A stretch of DNA of 64,000 nucleotides from Acanthosepion pharaonis. Lineage: Eukaryota > Mollusca > Cephalopoda > Sepiida > Sepiidae. Below are positions 13,693 through 25,451 of the stretch, piece by piece. The first letter of the stretch is position 1; the number at the start of each line of letters is the position of its first letter. Below the pieces are notes generated by a model. The model searched no databases and was not told the DNA's origin. It saw only the letters and a program-made list of their open reading frames with translations. The DNA is taken from contig CAHIKZ030005492.1 in the NCBI GenBank assembly GCA_903632075.3, forward strand, positions 1,577,001-1,641,000, written 5' to 3'. Position numbers and translations under genes: made by a program.

Positions 13693-16515
13693 CTGAAAAT
13701 AGAAGTTAAAAAAAAAAAATGTTGAATTGCTTGATTTATGGTAATTAAATGAAACGGTCATAGGTAACTGATTCTTTAATTATACTAGTTAAAAGTGATT
13801 GGTGTGTGTTTGATATTGAATCTCGGACAAGATCTTTTATATTATTTTGTTAGCACTCAGTATTCCTGCATACTTGTAAATCTGATTATTGAATAGTGAT
13901 ATAAATATTTACCCATCTATCTTCTTGGTTCATAACAATTTCTTTTGTATTAATTTGTCTTTATGCCATGTATATTCTGTACCCAGAATATCCTTTCTGC
14001 AAGGTGAAGATATGCAGACTAAAGATTTAATTTTTTCTTTTAATGATCTTTGTCTAGCCAATTTATCAATATTTTATGATATAAATTACTGAACTTACCT
14101 TGCAAATTTCCTTTTATTCATTACAACAATTACTACAATTCTACAAAGGATGATCCAAAAGTAATACCTCCTATTTATTTCCATGGAAACAACAGATACA
14201 GTGAGCACTATAATACCATTGGATAGAGCAAGTTTTCACTTATAAAACAATTTTTTCCACATAGTCACCACCACTGGTTATATATTTTCCCCAGCAATGA
14301 ACAAGAGCCTGCATGCTGCACTAGTAGAGACAACCCACTTTTTCACACATAGTTGCATAAATACATTACCCATTGCATAACTGTGCTCACATCCACCATT
14401 TAATTTCTGTAAACATCTAGTAAGCATTGACAGATGTCAATAGGTGCAATGTTTTTTCATAGAAGAATTTAATGATACACTTCTATATCATATGTACTTT
14501 CATGTGAGATACCATTTTGCCAAACTGTTGCTCAACTTATCTGTAATCAGGGAAAAAATTACAGATTATTGGCGGGAATCACACCTGACGACATAATAAA
14601 ATGGAAGGCATTATTTTCTGAGCAATTTTTGTATCTTGATTATGGATTGAAGAAAGATAATTGGTTTTGTTTATTTGATCACATGGCCATAGCATGAAAC
14701 ATCCAGAATATTTTTTCAAACTGAGCTTTGGAAAAGTTTTCAGAGATAGGATATATAAATAATGACAAGAAGCCATTTTTCATTAATTACTCAATATGTT
14801 TGTGATGTGCTGTTAAATTTAGTTATTTTATTACTTATTTTACACTGGACCAGACAAGCAAAAATCCATAAGATGATTGCCTTTCTCAGTAGGATTTGCT
14901 TTTTATATATATATCACCAATTTAATCAGAAAAGAGATCATCATATATGAAGAATAAAGTTCCAAGTAATTCAAAACATTCTAAGAAAAGAAAAATGTTA
15001 TGTTGGACAAGTAAGAAATTAATGAGGTAGGTAATAAAAGCATAAATCACTTATTTATTTCTCTGCATTTTTAAACTATATTGACTGAAGAATGACTCAT
15101 CACAATGAGAAATCAATGAAGACAAAATAACCAAGAGAAAATATCAAAGTAAAACCTCAGTCTTCAAATCTTACAAAGTCTATAGAATTCAAAAACAATT
15201 TTTCCAGAGATTGATAAAATCAGAATGTAGCAGGATAATTAGTTGAATCAAGTAGGATAGAATATCCAATTTTAGATGCAGTATCAAATTAAATAGAGTT
15301 CAAGATTGTTTACTGTCAAGAGGATTCAATTAAAAAATTCATAATAGTTTCCTTCTTTCAAGATTAAGAAAATAAATACCAATAGCATTTAAGTAAGAGA
15401 AAAAAAAATGCAGGAATAAATTAGGATTAAAACTGATGTCATTAAGACACAGTGTATCTTGATAATATACAGTATTAATTCTTGTTTGGTATCATAATTT
15501 ACCTAATAGAAACAGTATCTATTTCAAGGCTCAGTTGTTATATATATTTTGTTTTCTACATATCAGAAAGTTATGAAACTGTAAAAAGTAATTAAGATGA
15601 ATCATCAAAAAGGCATGGAAAAAAAGAAATGCTAACAACAATGATAGTTAAGTATCTGACTTAACTATAATAACTACTAAACTTATTTGACTAATTGATT
15701 CAATAAATGGAAGACAAAGATTATTAAATAAATACACAGACAGAAAATAAAATTTGCAGCACCATGAATATGTTTCAATTTACTCAAGATTAAATGTAAG
15801 GTTAACATAGCTGAATTATAGTAAATAATCACATGTAGAGATCAATATGTGGACAGGTTCCAAAATAAGTGTTGTGTCAACAATAATCAAACCCCATATT
15901 AATAACTCTGTATATTCTCTTTGGGTTTAATGCAGACCTGTAATCTCATATGCATATTAATTGTACAAATGGTGAATACAATACATTGATACATTATTCC
16001 TTGCCTCCTGTGCCTGTTGATATCATAGGGCAAGAATTATAGCTGGACTAACTGGACAAATCAGGCTTTATCCCATCATATCACATTCATTGTTGATGAA
16101 AGACAGGTTTGGTAATAAGACACAGATATAGATAATGATCTGGCATAAGTTTCACTAAATCACAAGATGTCAGAAGATTTAAAATTTTATCAGAATATAA
16201 ACTTCGCTAGTAAGCACATACTGTATTCAGGGAAAATTAGCATTATCCTTTATCCTTCCATGAATTCTTTAGATTAGTATAACATTTTAGCTGATGTGTA
16301 GCTTGGCCTTCCTCAGGTGTGTATGCATATATCCAAAGAATATATTTTGCCCAAAATGTGCTAAAAACTGAATTGCAATAATTCATGGGACAACAATATT
16401 TTATTTGAAATTTTCAGAAAACATTTCTATAGATATTTAATTTTTTTTTGTTCAAAAAGGTATTTTTCTTTTAATGCAAAGAGAAAATGAAAAAAAAAAA
16501 ATTTTAAGAACTTAC
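13693..16515 (-). other. RIC1 last intron (2.8 kb)
   Basis: GT-AG intron between the two last coding exons. It holds a mariner-like relic at 14140-14560. The rest is AT-rich sequence in which I see no gene or RNA. Confidence 0.85.
14140..14560 (-). mobile_element. Mariner-like element remnant
   Basis: The minus strand encodes pieces such as ALVHCWGKYITSGGDYVEK, which resembles the C-terminus of mariner transposases (W-x-K-C-I-x-x-x-G-D-Y-V-E-K). It is followed by an end sequence reading ggaggtattacttttggatc, in the style of a mariner terminal repeat. The middle of the gene is missing. This is a short, dead copy in the last RIC1 intron. Confidence 0.6.
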
Positions 16516-16704
16516 CACTCAGTCTCGGCCCAGAGTTCCAGGTAGGACAAACCCTCTCTCATGCGGCCAACAATCTCTAGTGGTGTGTCTGTCATGCTGG
16601 CAGTATTCACAGTACGAACTACAGCCAAAGCATCTCTTAGCACCACGGCAATAATGAGAGCCCATTCTAGGCACCCAGCTTCAAGGACCACCTGTAGCAG
16701 ATAC
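16516..16704 (-). CDS. RIC1: RIC1 exon (penultimate), conserved C-terminal helical block
   Basis: This 189-nt exon runs from a caccacag acceptor to a gtaagt donor. It encodes 62 full codons, starting YLLQVVLEAGCLEWALII, with split Arg at the start and split Cys at the end. It is the best conserved part of the visible protein: RYLLQVVLEAGCLEWALIIAV followed by VLRDALAVVRTVN and GLSYLELWAETEC. Vertebrate RIC1 has the closely similar RYLLHIFMEAGCLDW and later a W-A-x-T-D-C motif, recalled from memory. The segment is probably alpha-helical and hydrophobic, and forms part of the alpha-solenoid-like C-terminal region of RIC1. Its base composition is clearly richer in GC than the surrounding intron, as expected for a constrained exon. 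Confidence 0.92.
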
Positions 16705-17439
16705 CTGTGGTGAAAGAAACATCACAAAGACATCAATTTAAACATTTTTATCCTAATATAAATGTAAAATCTCTATAAATTGCTTTGAGGCAAATGCAGA
16801 GTTTATATTAATACATGTATATCTGAAAATTAGTCATAAAAATCTGTTAGGGAAAAGAAATGAAGTCACACTTTAAGAAGTGAATATAATTTTGAGAGAA
16901 GTGCATGGAAAATCTTGTTATAGATAAATTAAGTCAATGAGATTATTTTTCTGATGTCCCTTATGAGAAGAACCAGAGGTTTCTTTACATTCTACAAGTT
17001 TGCAATACAATAACAATTAACATTTATCCATACTGAATGAATGAATGATAGAAAAAAACAATAGTGACTGCAGTGTACTATATTTAAAAAGAACTTATGG
17101 CTTTGGCATACAAGAGTAAAACAAAAAAACCAAAACTTTCTAACAATGAATCAATAATAGAATATTCAAAAAATAAGAATAATTTTCATACATAGCACAT
17201 TTCTTGCTATGATATTAATCAATTTTACTAAAACAAAGTTCATTGCAAAAAGATACACAGGTAATGAACAATTGCATTTCATTTTGCCAAAAGAGACAAC
17301 TTTTGTATATAAAGAATAACTATCCTTGCTTGGTGAAATTTTCTCAAATGTGCATGTATATATCTCTAACATTGTGACAACAGAAAATCTACCATGAATG
17401 ATGATATATTGTAAGAGCCTGGATGCAAATTTATGCATT

Positions 17440-17800
17440 GGTTATTCATCATAATGAAACTGACCACAATTTTGATATAGATTATTTGATTAAAAGAGAA
17501 AACAATCCACCAAGACCAAAATGTTTGAAAAGTGCCATGATTGATAGTTCAGCCACAGTAAATATGAATCCAGGCACTTATAATATATCACCATTCTTGG
17601 TAGATTTTCTGTTGTCATATTGTGGGCAAGTCTGGGTCAAAGGTGATAGAGAGAAAAAGAATACAGATAAATTTGGCTAGATTGAAAAAATATTCTTTCA
17701 AAAATTTTGAAACTACATGCATCTCTTGTTTTGTGTGCATGTGTAGACATGGCAACATCAACAAAGCCCAGTCCAATGAGATCCTAGCAGATGAAATGCA
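17440..17800. repeat. Old interspersed repeat abutting a LINE
   Basis: The block with ccaccaagaccaaaatgt, then gaaaagtgcc, then ccacagtaaatatgaatcc has a diverged copy at about 1770-1880, inside the foldback element. Here it joins directly to the truncated LINE at 17805. Its class is unknown; no coding potential is convincing. Confidence 0.5.
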
Positions 17801-17804
17801 TTTG

Positions 17805-18760
17805 CCTTCAATCGGTCCTGTTAGTATCAAATTTTCAAAGCCCTCTTTCTTCATTCCTCATTGTGTACCCTAGAAATGTCAACTATCTCTTCCTGATGTG
17901 AATTATAAGTGTCTTTTTGTTTCCATTTTCTCTAAAACTTTGCCATTGCTCACATTTTCAGTTCATGTTATTATCAGCATCCTTATATAGAACCACATTT
18001 CTGTTGCTTCAAGTCCCTTATTCATCTGTGAGGAGATTGTTCAGTATTCACTGTCATATAGGAGGAGTGATATTACATAACAGTTCAGTACTCTTTCTTT
18101 TTTTTAATACTGTGCTTAGCTTTTGGAAGGCATATTTCACTATTCCAATGCACCTTCAGATTTCAGTGTTGCCTTCTCCATCCCTTGTTAAAACACTTCT
18201 TAGATATTTAAATTGTTGTAATGGCTTGATTTTGGTATTGCCAATGTGCAATTTACATGTTGGGCTGTTTCTTTTGCTAACAACCACTCATTCCATATTT
18301 TTGCAATTGATGTTTATTCCTTTCTTCTCATTTTCCATTACTATCTTCTGTAGTTCTTGTAGTTTCCTCTCTGTGTCATTTATCCACATTATCATCTGCA
18401 TATCTTATGTTGTTAAGAAGGTGGCTGCCAATAATGAATCTTGGTAGAACTTCTAATTCTCTCAGAATTGCCTTGTTGTATAGGTCAAATAAGTCTGGTG
18501 AGATGACACATGTTTGTCTTACACCTCTTTCTATTTTTGTATATATGGTCATATAGCAATTAATGTCATACTTTTGAGAAATTAACAAAATGTTTATAAG
18601 AGTAGACAAAATCTCTAGAATACCTATGACCCCTCTCTGTGCCAGATGTCCCTTCCAGATGTGAACAATCAATCTATAGTCGCCTTTCTTTTGTTGCTTT
18701 CAAAATATTTGCTCCTTTATAACTCCTCCTTGGCGTAAATAGTCCTTCATCCATTTGTGA
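17805..18760 (-). mobile_element. LINE family A, reverse transcriptase fragment
   Basis: The minus-strand translation contains the core of a non-LTR reverse transcriptase: GVRQTCVISPDLFDLYNKA, then LPRFIIGSHLLNNIRYADD with the catalytic Y-A-D-D box near 18390. Beyond it, in other frames, are the decayed thumb and C-terminal region, ending MKKEGFENLILTGPIEGK near 17805. Endonuclease and 5' parts are absent. The plus-strand reading frame over 17917-18447 is antisense. Several stops make it a pseudogene. Confidence 0.85.
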
Positions 18761-19503
18761 AAATTGGAAAAATAGGTTTCACTTGTGGCTGTTTCTTTCA
18801 AATTTTTTATTGAGTTGGTGAACACGAGTTAATGTCGTAAATTATAAATTCTTGTAACTTCTTGCAAGCTAAAATTACAAGCAGCCAAATTTGCTCAAAG
18901 GTAGAAAACTGCAGTATGTGCACACATCAAAATATTCAGTAAAAATAAGAATTTACTTAAATATTTAATTGGACTTGTTTTACTTGAGCATCATTATGAC
19001 AAGCTTATAAGTGTCTAAGAGAAAATAATCTAATTATTGTATAAGAAGACCTCTGAAACATCACAAAGTCATACCTGACCTGCTTTTTGTTTTTCTTTTT
19101 GGTAGGTGGGTAGGGAAAATTATTTCTAAATCTTAAACATTCTTACTATTTAATAACATTTTAGGTAGAATGAAGGGCTGAAAGAAATTATGGTAAGAAT
19201 TTTGAAACAGGTTAAATTTGAAAAAAAAAAATTTAAATTCATAAAAACATTTGTTTTAAATGTTTTTTTTTTTAATTTTACAAAATTTTTTGTAAAAACT
19301 TGTATTTTACTGAGATTTCATAGTGATTTTTACTTTAAATAGAATTATATTTTTCCATTTTTCTTTTACAAGAAACCTTTTTAATAAATATAGTCAATAA
19401 TGCAATAAATATAGAAAGCCTTATTAAAAATCAATAATGAGCTAAATTTCTGTATATCATTAAATGCAAGTGTATCAGATGTTCAAATTCTTCTGTTGAT
19501 TTA

Positions 19504-19506
<3 letters not shown>

Positions 19507-19564
<58 letters not shown>
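19507..19564. repeat. (TA)n microsatellite
   Basis: About 29 TA units without interruption. Confidence 0.97.
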
Positions 19565-19566
<2 letters not shown>

Positions 19567-21213
19567 ATGGAAATAATTTTTATATCAAATTATTCTCCAG
19601 CTCTTCTTTTTTCCTAATGACAAAGTTGATGAAAATTGAATAAACTTTTATATGCAATGTATGCAAAGTCTGTAAGAATATTTAATAATAATTGTAATGA
19701 AAAAATGCTGACAAAACCACTGCTATAAGATGGACATGTGTCTCAATATTTTTAGTATGATCTCCAAATGTCAAAAGGACATGTTTTAACTATTGAAAGA
19801 GATAACATTTGAAAAAATGATGAAAACAAGACAGATTTTCCTTTGAAAATGTATCCATTTTGCATTCTATAAAAGTAAAAGATACTTTAAAAATATCACA
19901 TTGAATATATATTTATGGGAATTGGTATGCCTGAAAACCATTAAAACAAATGTGTAGATAGCCATAAAAGGGTTGATGTGTTATGTGTTTGCTCAATATA
20001 TGTTACTTCATAAAAAAATTAAGTACTACTGACAGTAACTGTCAATAACGTTAACTGTCCTGTCAAAACTGTTAACTAAGATATAGATAATTGATAAACC
20101 ATTTGAAATTTTGTAAGAAAACTTTATAAATAAATAACAGCACAAATCCCAAAGAGGTAAACATTATAAAATATAAAATAACTAAATAGCAAAATGTATA
20201 CTGATAAGTACCAAGCTACATTAGTCATGTGCTGCATTTAAAAAAAAATGAAAAACTTTATCAAGTTATGTTCATCATAATTTATATAGATAATTAAATC
20301 CATCAGATAAGTGTACAAAAAAATATATATATATATTTTCAGTAACAGTCTTTTATGTTTTTCATATTTCTGATTGATCACATCTCTTGTCATTAGTTTA
20401 GTGATACAGGATCAGAAAGACACTAAGAATGGCTGATTATTGAAGAAAATGTCAAAGCTGTTCAGGCAGACAACCAACATCATGAAACTGATCCTCCTGA
20501 GTAGAAAAGGTCGTGGAGATGTAACCTTTGCTAACCTGGATTACACTAGGGAAATCATCTTCTGACAAGTTTATCCCACTCAAATGGTCAACCAAATGTT
20601 AGGACAAGGCACTTTGCCTTGGTCAGGTATTGATAACAAAATGTTACAATGTGAACAAAACATGATCAGAAATGCAAGAGACAGATACACAATGGAGCTA
20701 ATCTGTGAGGCAGACATACTATTAAAGAACTGACAATAAGGATCTAGACTCATGATAGTAGAGGGACTTGTGCACAGATATATGAGTAAAAGAAATCCCC
20801 ATATCTAATCAAGTTTAGAAATCAGAATAAAAATTTAGTGTACTCTTTTGATTAACTAAGCATCATGTCATTGTTAATTATTCAGTCTTGAGAGAAGAGA
20901 ATAAACAGAATCTGAAAAAATAAATGAATGATGCATAACAAAGTTTCAAAACAAAAGTTAACAATATGGACCTTTGAAATGTTTTACTTAGCAACCATCA
21001 AAACCTATTCATGCTACAAATGTGATGAAATGTAAAAAACTTCAAAATTTCTAGTCAGCTTATGGCTAAAAAAGCCTGGAAAACTGTTACAAAATGGTAA
21101 GATTAATTAAGTCACGCACTCATTTTGGCTGCTTACTTTAAGAAATGCAGGTTTAATGAATCTACTTTTCAAAACTAATAATTCAATACTAATTCATATG
21201 CAAGATCTCTCTC

Positions 21214-21218
<5 letters not shown>

Positions 21219-21256
<38 letters not shown>
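21219..21256. repeat. (TA)n(CA)n microsatellite
   Basis: About 14 TA units followed by five CA units. Confidence 0.93.
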
Positions 21257-22108
21257 AAAAAAAATATATCAGGGTTATCAAAGCTTTTAATGCTGAAATC
21301 CATCCTTTCACTGATGAAATGCTTCAGACAAATCAAGATTTACAATGATCTTTATAAAACTGCCTCTGATAAGGCAACAAAAACTAATGCCTTCGCCTTT
21401 AACTATAGAAATATTAGAGAAAATTATATTTTACAATGCCAAGATACCAGAAAATCATATAGAATCAAATTTAGTTTACACTTTTTCATTCCAGGATTTG
21501 CTATGAAAAATTGTAAAAAAATTACTCTAACATACATTACAAGCTTATAAATATGAGCAAATTTTAAAATTCCTACAACAGAGCACTGAAAAGTACTGAG
21601 TGACTCTTCAAAATCTGACCAAATATCAGAATTGGTCAGGTTGAAAACTTTTCAGTATCATTTCATACAAATTAAAAAGCATTAACATAGATTATTTTTA
21701 GTGGAAACAGGATTGAAAGAATTGGAAGATATTCCAATCTTTTACTGCTAGAATTAAACCAAGTTTTGAAAATATTATCTAATTATTAACTTTAATATGC
21801 ATTAAATTAAAGAATAATAGGATGCCATGTAGAAAGTATTCTTGTTGAACAAACAATTGCAACCATATTTATTGTAGGAGATGCAAATATTTAGACTTCA
21901 GGCAAATAGATTTATTGGCTTTTGTTATTTTATTCCTTTATTCCATTTAAAGTTTATTTGAATTTCCTGAATTAATTAAAATTCTTCAAAGGATTACTAG
22001 AAACTTACTTTTGGCTATATATCCATATTGGAAAAATATTTTCATAGCTTATAGTTAAAAATGATGTTATTCATGATACGTCATTCAAACATATTTTCTC
22101 TCTCTCAC

Positions 22109-22109
<1 letters not shown>

Positions 22110-22155
<46 letters not shown>
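22110..22155. repeat. (TA)n(CA)n microsatellite at a transposon end
   Basis: A TA run followed by short CA repeats abuts the left terminal repeat of the mariner-like element starting at about 22156. The element may have inserted into a TA tract, which would fit its TA target preference. Confidence 0.9.
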
Positions 22156-22157
<2 letters not shown>

Positions 22158-23015
22158 TTTGATGGATAAATTGTCAGCATTTTTATAGTTTCAATTTCAC
22201 ACACATATTTGTTTTTGATTTTGTCGACTGCACAGTATAGTAAGGTTAGTGGGGCACCCTCTGTGAGAAAAACAGCACAATGACACAAGTCAATCTACCA
22301 GAAATTTGGATACAGCATGCTGTACTGCTTGGCATTCATGCTGGAATCTCCAATACAAACATTTCAAAGTGTTTGGATGTCAATATGAGGACAGTGTAGA
22401 GGATTTGGAAAGAGTTGCATGAGTTGGTGATTATGAAGGTACAGCAGCTCAGAAAACTCCCTGTGGTTTAGAAAAGAACTTCTGAATTTGTTGGTGAGAG
22501 CCTCAAACTCAACATGGAGGCCTACATCAAGTGCGTTAAGGAGGTAGTGCTGCTCTGGATTAAGAGGGTGGCTGCTGGAAGACCTTATATCAGGCAACAC
22601 AACTCTGCACCATGCCACACAACCTAGTATTAGCTGTCAGACAATTTCTGTAACCACATCACTACTTACATCTGACCACCTAATTTCTCAGACTGCAACC
22701 CCCTTGATTATTATGTGTGGGGTGCAATTGAGCAAGAGAGTACAAAACTACTTGTAACACCAAAGATGAACTGAAGGCAAGGATTATGACAGCAATCACC
22801 AACTTAAAAAAAAGAGATTGTCCCGAAGAGTTGCAAGAGATTCTGAAGTCGTCTGGAGGCTGTTGTTGAAGCCAATGGCAATTTTATGGAATACATTTAG
22901 TCTTTAGTATTTCAAGATATTTTTGTGTAATTTTGATAAATATATCTGTTAAAATGATATGTCAGTGCTATTTTCCTTTTTGCATAATTTAGATGATAAT
23001 TTATCCATTACACCT
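22156..23015 (+). mobile_element. Mariner-like element with internal deletion
   Basis: The ends pair as inverted repeats: ggtttgatggataaattgtc at the left and, in reverse, ggtgtaatggataaattatc at the right. The plus strand encodes an N-terminal piece (HAVLLGIHAGISNTNISKC). It then jumps to the C-terminal half, with IRQHNSAPCHTT at the second acidic site and CNPLDYYVWGAIEQES. It ends LEAVVEANGNFMEYI. The segment between the N-terminal DNA-binding part and VKEVVLLWIKRV is shortened, so this is a deletion derivative. Stops and a frameshift also occur. It lies just upstream of a related element. Confidence 0.82.
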
Positions 23016-24106
23016 TGTACGCACACACTATCCAACAAAACATTATCTGTGTTTGGATTCAGGCATCATGTAACTTTGTCAAGAAAATATAAGAATATAG
23101 TTGTATCTTTAATAAAGTTAATACAGGGTTGCTCAATTCTTTTAATAGTTCTAACTTTTTCTTAACTTCTGATTATCATTTCTTTTCAGATAAATGATGA
23201 CAAGCATCAAGCTAACACACAAAAAGGAAGCAGCACACTGTAATAGTTGCCTTAAGGCAGAAACATAGTGACTTAGAGATTGCTTACTTCCTGAAGGCTG
23301 TACAGTCATTGGTTGTCAAGGAGCTGGAAGCTGCTGACAGGGATTCTAGAGCAGTAGCCAAATGTAAAATACTTCCTAAAGGTTCTAATACCATCAGGAC
23401 ACTCAAATTTGTATGAAAAGGTGCAGAAGGTTATTGATAAAAATGCCACCAATTTAATTAATGCCATTGGTAAGGATCTCAAGGTTTCAAGGCACTCTCA
23501 GAAGAATTGTGCATGAAGACCTTTGATACAAGTCATATGTGATGCAGAGAGGCCAATTCATGTATGTGAAGACAAAAGATAATCATCTGATTTGCACAAA
23601 GTGTTTGTTGAGTAAATTGAATCATCAAGAGCCTGAATGAGAAAAGCTTTGATCAGGATCAAAAATGTCAACCAAAGGAATGACAGATGGTTATGCAAAG
23701 ACCCCAAGGATGTTCCAAAGGTCATGCACAAAAAGTTTCTGAAAACTCTGATAGTTCTGGAATCATGAGGAACAAGAGAGTTGTCACGCTTCTTCACTTC
23801 TTTCCTCAGAACTTAAGGGTTAATGGTGCTGACTAAGGAGGTGTCGGAGAAAGTTGTGAGGTATTGGATAGAGAGTGTGAGTAAAGGAATACTGTACACC
23901 TACCAATAAAACCCAAGGATGGATGAATTACAATCTCCATAAGCACATCACCCCAAACATATGAACTCCTAGCTCTTCAAATCTGAATCTGTTGGGCATA
24001 TAGGGTGTAATCAAAATGGATGTCAATCAAAACCCACATAAAATCTCTGAAGCCCACCATAACTAGCACAATGTCTAAAATAGATAAAGATCATATGATT
24101 CAGTTA

Positions 24107-24116
24107 TGGTTTGGTT
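24107..24116. repeat. Target-site duplication, left copy
   Basis: The sequence gattcagtta occurs here and again at 24685-24694, directly flanking the minisatellite retroposon. It lies within the mariner reading frame (codons I-Q-L). Confidence 0.8.
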
Positions 24117-24684
24117 TACAGCATATCAACCTCAATAGGTTATTTAATGATGACAAGATTTTTATTGCTGGTAACATTTATTTTTCAGAAATGTATTGCT
24201 GGTAATATATTTTGCAAAAAATGTATAGCTGGTAATATTTTTTCCAAAACTGCATTGCTGGTAATATTTTTTTTTTAAATGTATTGATGGTAATAATGTA
24301 TTCCTGTTAATAATTTTTTCCTTCAAAAATATATTGCTGGTATTTTTTTTCCAAAATGTATTGCTGGAAAATTTTTTTTCCAAAATGTATTGATGGAAAA
24401 TTTTTTTTTCCAAAATGTATTGATGGAAAATTTTTTTTTCCAAAATGTATTGATGGAAAATTTTTTTTTTTTCCAAAAATGCATTGTTGGTTTTAAAACC
24501 TTTTTTTATGCTTTCATAGTGTGATTTAACTATTTGCCCATAGCTGGGACCCTAACGGATGCTACCACCCTAGGGCAGGGTGGACCTGGGAACACCAGCA
24601 ATTAAGAGGTGATTCTATGCTCCTCAAAACCTCCTGATCAGAGGCCTTGCTGTTGGATGTAGTTTATCGTCTTACCCAGGATGC
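24117..24684. mobile_element. Minisatellite-bearing non-autonomous retroposon, copy 1
   Basis: This is a 568-bp insertion in a mariner relic, bounded by a perfect 10-bp direct duplication. It starts tggtttggtttacagcatat and ends cttacccaggatgc. It has three parts: a unique start with catatcaacctcaat, a tandem array of about 30-bp units (24160-24495), and a unique tail with cagaggccttgctgttgga and a GC-rich block (ctaccaccctagggcagggtgg). A second copy at 34316-34630 shares the start, the array and the tail. There is no protein-coding capacity; the minus-strand frame over the array is a repeat artefact. The differing duplication lengths (10 and 14 bp) suggest target-primed reverse transcription, but no poly-A tail is seen. 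Confidence 0.72.
24160..24495. repeat. Minisatellite array of about 30-bp units inside the retroposon
   Basis: About 11-12 units follow the pattern aatgtattgctggtaatat followed by a T run and cc or c. The last units, near 24385-24470, are almost identical to each other (attgatggaaaa then T run then ccaaaatgt). The first ones are more diverged, indicating recent local expansion. Confidence 0.85.
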
Positions 24685-25270
24685 GATTCAGTTAGGTCAT
24701 GGTTTTAGACCTTGTAATGAAGCAGTTATCAATGCTAATGGTGGATTCATTAAGTAGATGTGTCAAGAAAAATCTCAAAATTATTAAAGCCAATTTTTTC
24801 TCAAATAAAGCACTTCCTTTATGACATGTATCTTTTACTAAATTCATACAAATGTCCTCAAAGAACTGAGTAAGCCTTTATTAAAGAAATTAAGTTATTT
24901 TTTTTTAATAAAATAATACTTAAATAAAATATTGAGTAATATTCATTTTTATTTACAATGTATTTTTAACAAGCTAAAATATTCAAATATGTTTTCATTT
25001 TGTCTATTGGAGATGAATATCATTTAACATGTCAGATGGTATCTACTAAAAGTGATTTTAACAGAGAAACAAAAATTATGAAACGTTATCATTGGAATGT
25101 TTCATAATTTTTGAAACTGAAGTGTATCCTTTAAAGTGTTATGAGTGGGAGTGTAATGCAAGTTAAAACAATTTATTTAAATGGGTGATAGTAAGTTTAA
25201 TTTGGTTGGTTATGTTTATCTGAATTAGAAGAGTTTATTTTCAATTATTTCAAGAAAAGGCAATTCTTAC

Positions 25271-25451
25271 CGAAGTTCAAGATCAGATTGAGGAGGACCC
25301 TTGTTGGCTACCTCTTGAGAAAGCATCTCAAGTTCTTGAGTGATTTGCAAGTCTGAAGAGAATGACATGGAATCAGCAACCAAATCTTGCTCAGCTAACC
25401 ATGAACTATTATCAGATAACACTTCTGTTGTTGCTACACTGCTATCTTCAT
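25271..25451 (-). CDS. RIC1: RIC1 exon (third from last)
   Basis: This 181-nt exon lies between a tttcag acceptor and a gtaaga donor. It encodes 59 whole codons, starting EDSSVATTEVLSDNSSW and ending ANKGPPQSDLEL, and then cg, the first two bases of an Arg codon. The first half is acidic and serine-rich. The second half (TQELEMLSQEVANKGPP) is probably helical and matches the block before the RYLL motif in vertebrate RIC1, remembered as TQSELEHISMELASKGP. This is good family-level evidence. The neighbouring exons join in the same frame on both sides without a stop. Confidence 0.88.

Larger units (their letters stand above)
23190..24757 (+). mobile_element. Mariner-like transposase relic, interrupted by a retroposon
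   Basis: Plus-strand pieces resemble the same transposase group as the element at 22156. NDRWLCKDPKDVPKVMHKKF corresponds to the middle catalytic region. ITSTMSKIDKDHMIQL matches the late helix. After a 568-bp insertion (24117-24684) the C-terminus resumes as RPCNEAVINANGGFIK and stop at about 24757. The gene carries many stops. Terminal repeats were not found. The clean resumption of similarity dates the insertion as later than the mariner copy. Confidence 0.78.
16705..25270 (-). other. RIC1 intron (8.6 kb)
   Basis: GT-AG intron loaded with repeats: an old shared repeat (17440-17800), a LINE reverse transcriptase piece (17805-18760), (TA)n runs, two mariner-like elements (22156-24757) and the minisatellite retroposon (24117-24684). 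The stretches 18800-21200 and 21260-22100 are AT-rich and hold nothing I recognise. Confidence 0.83.

Noticed and set aside
17917..18447. The longest plus-strand frame in the window (176 codons), rich in Phe, Leu and Ser, resembling a membrane protein.
   Set aside because: It is antisense to the LINE reverse transcriptase on the minus strand, which has the recognisable YADD block.
21590..21660. Short hairpin around ctgaccaaatatcagaattggtcag with outer actgaaaagt arms.
   Set aside because: Pairing is interrupted and short; it is not distinguishable from chance in AT-rich DNA.
24162..24476. A 104-codon minus-strand frame with repeated EKKIFHQYIL units, resembling a repeat protein.
   Set aside because: It is the translation of the minisatellite inside the retroposon. 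The unit length and T runs explain the frame, and there is no promoter or splice context.
24160..24495. Possible CRISPR array because of regular 30-bp units.
   Set aside because: Units are contiguous without spacers, the unit is AT-rich and diverged, and the DNA is eukaryotic.
24117..24684. Helitron-derived element with a central minisatellite, as known in molluscs.
   Set aside because: The insertions carry clear 10- and 14-bp duplications, whereas Helitrons insert without target duplication. The idea is less likely, though not excluded for the ancestor.
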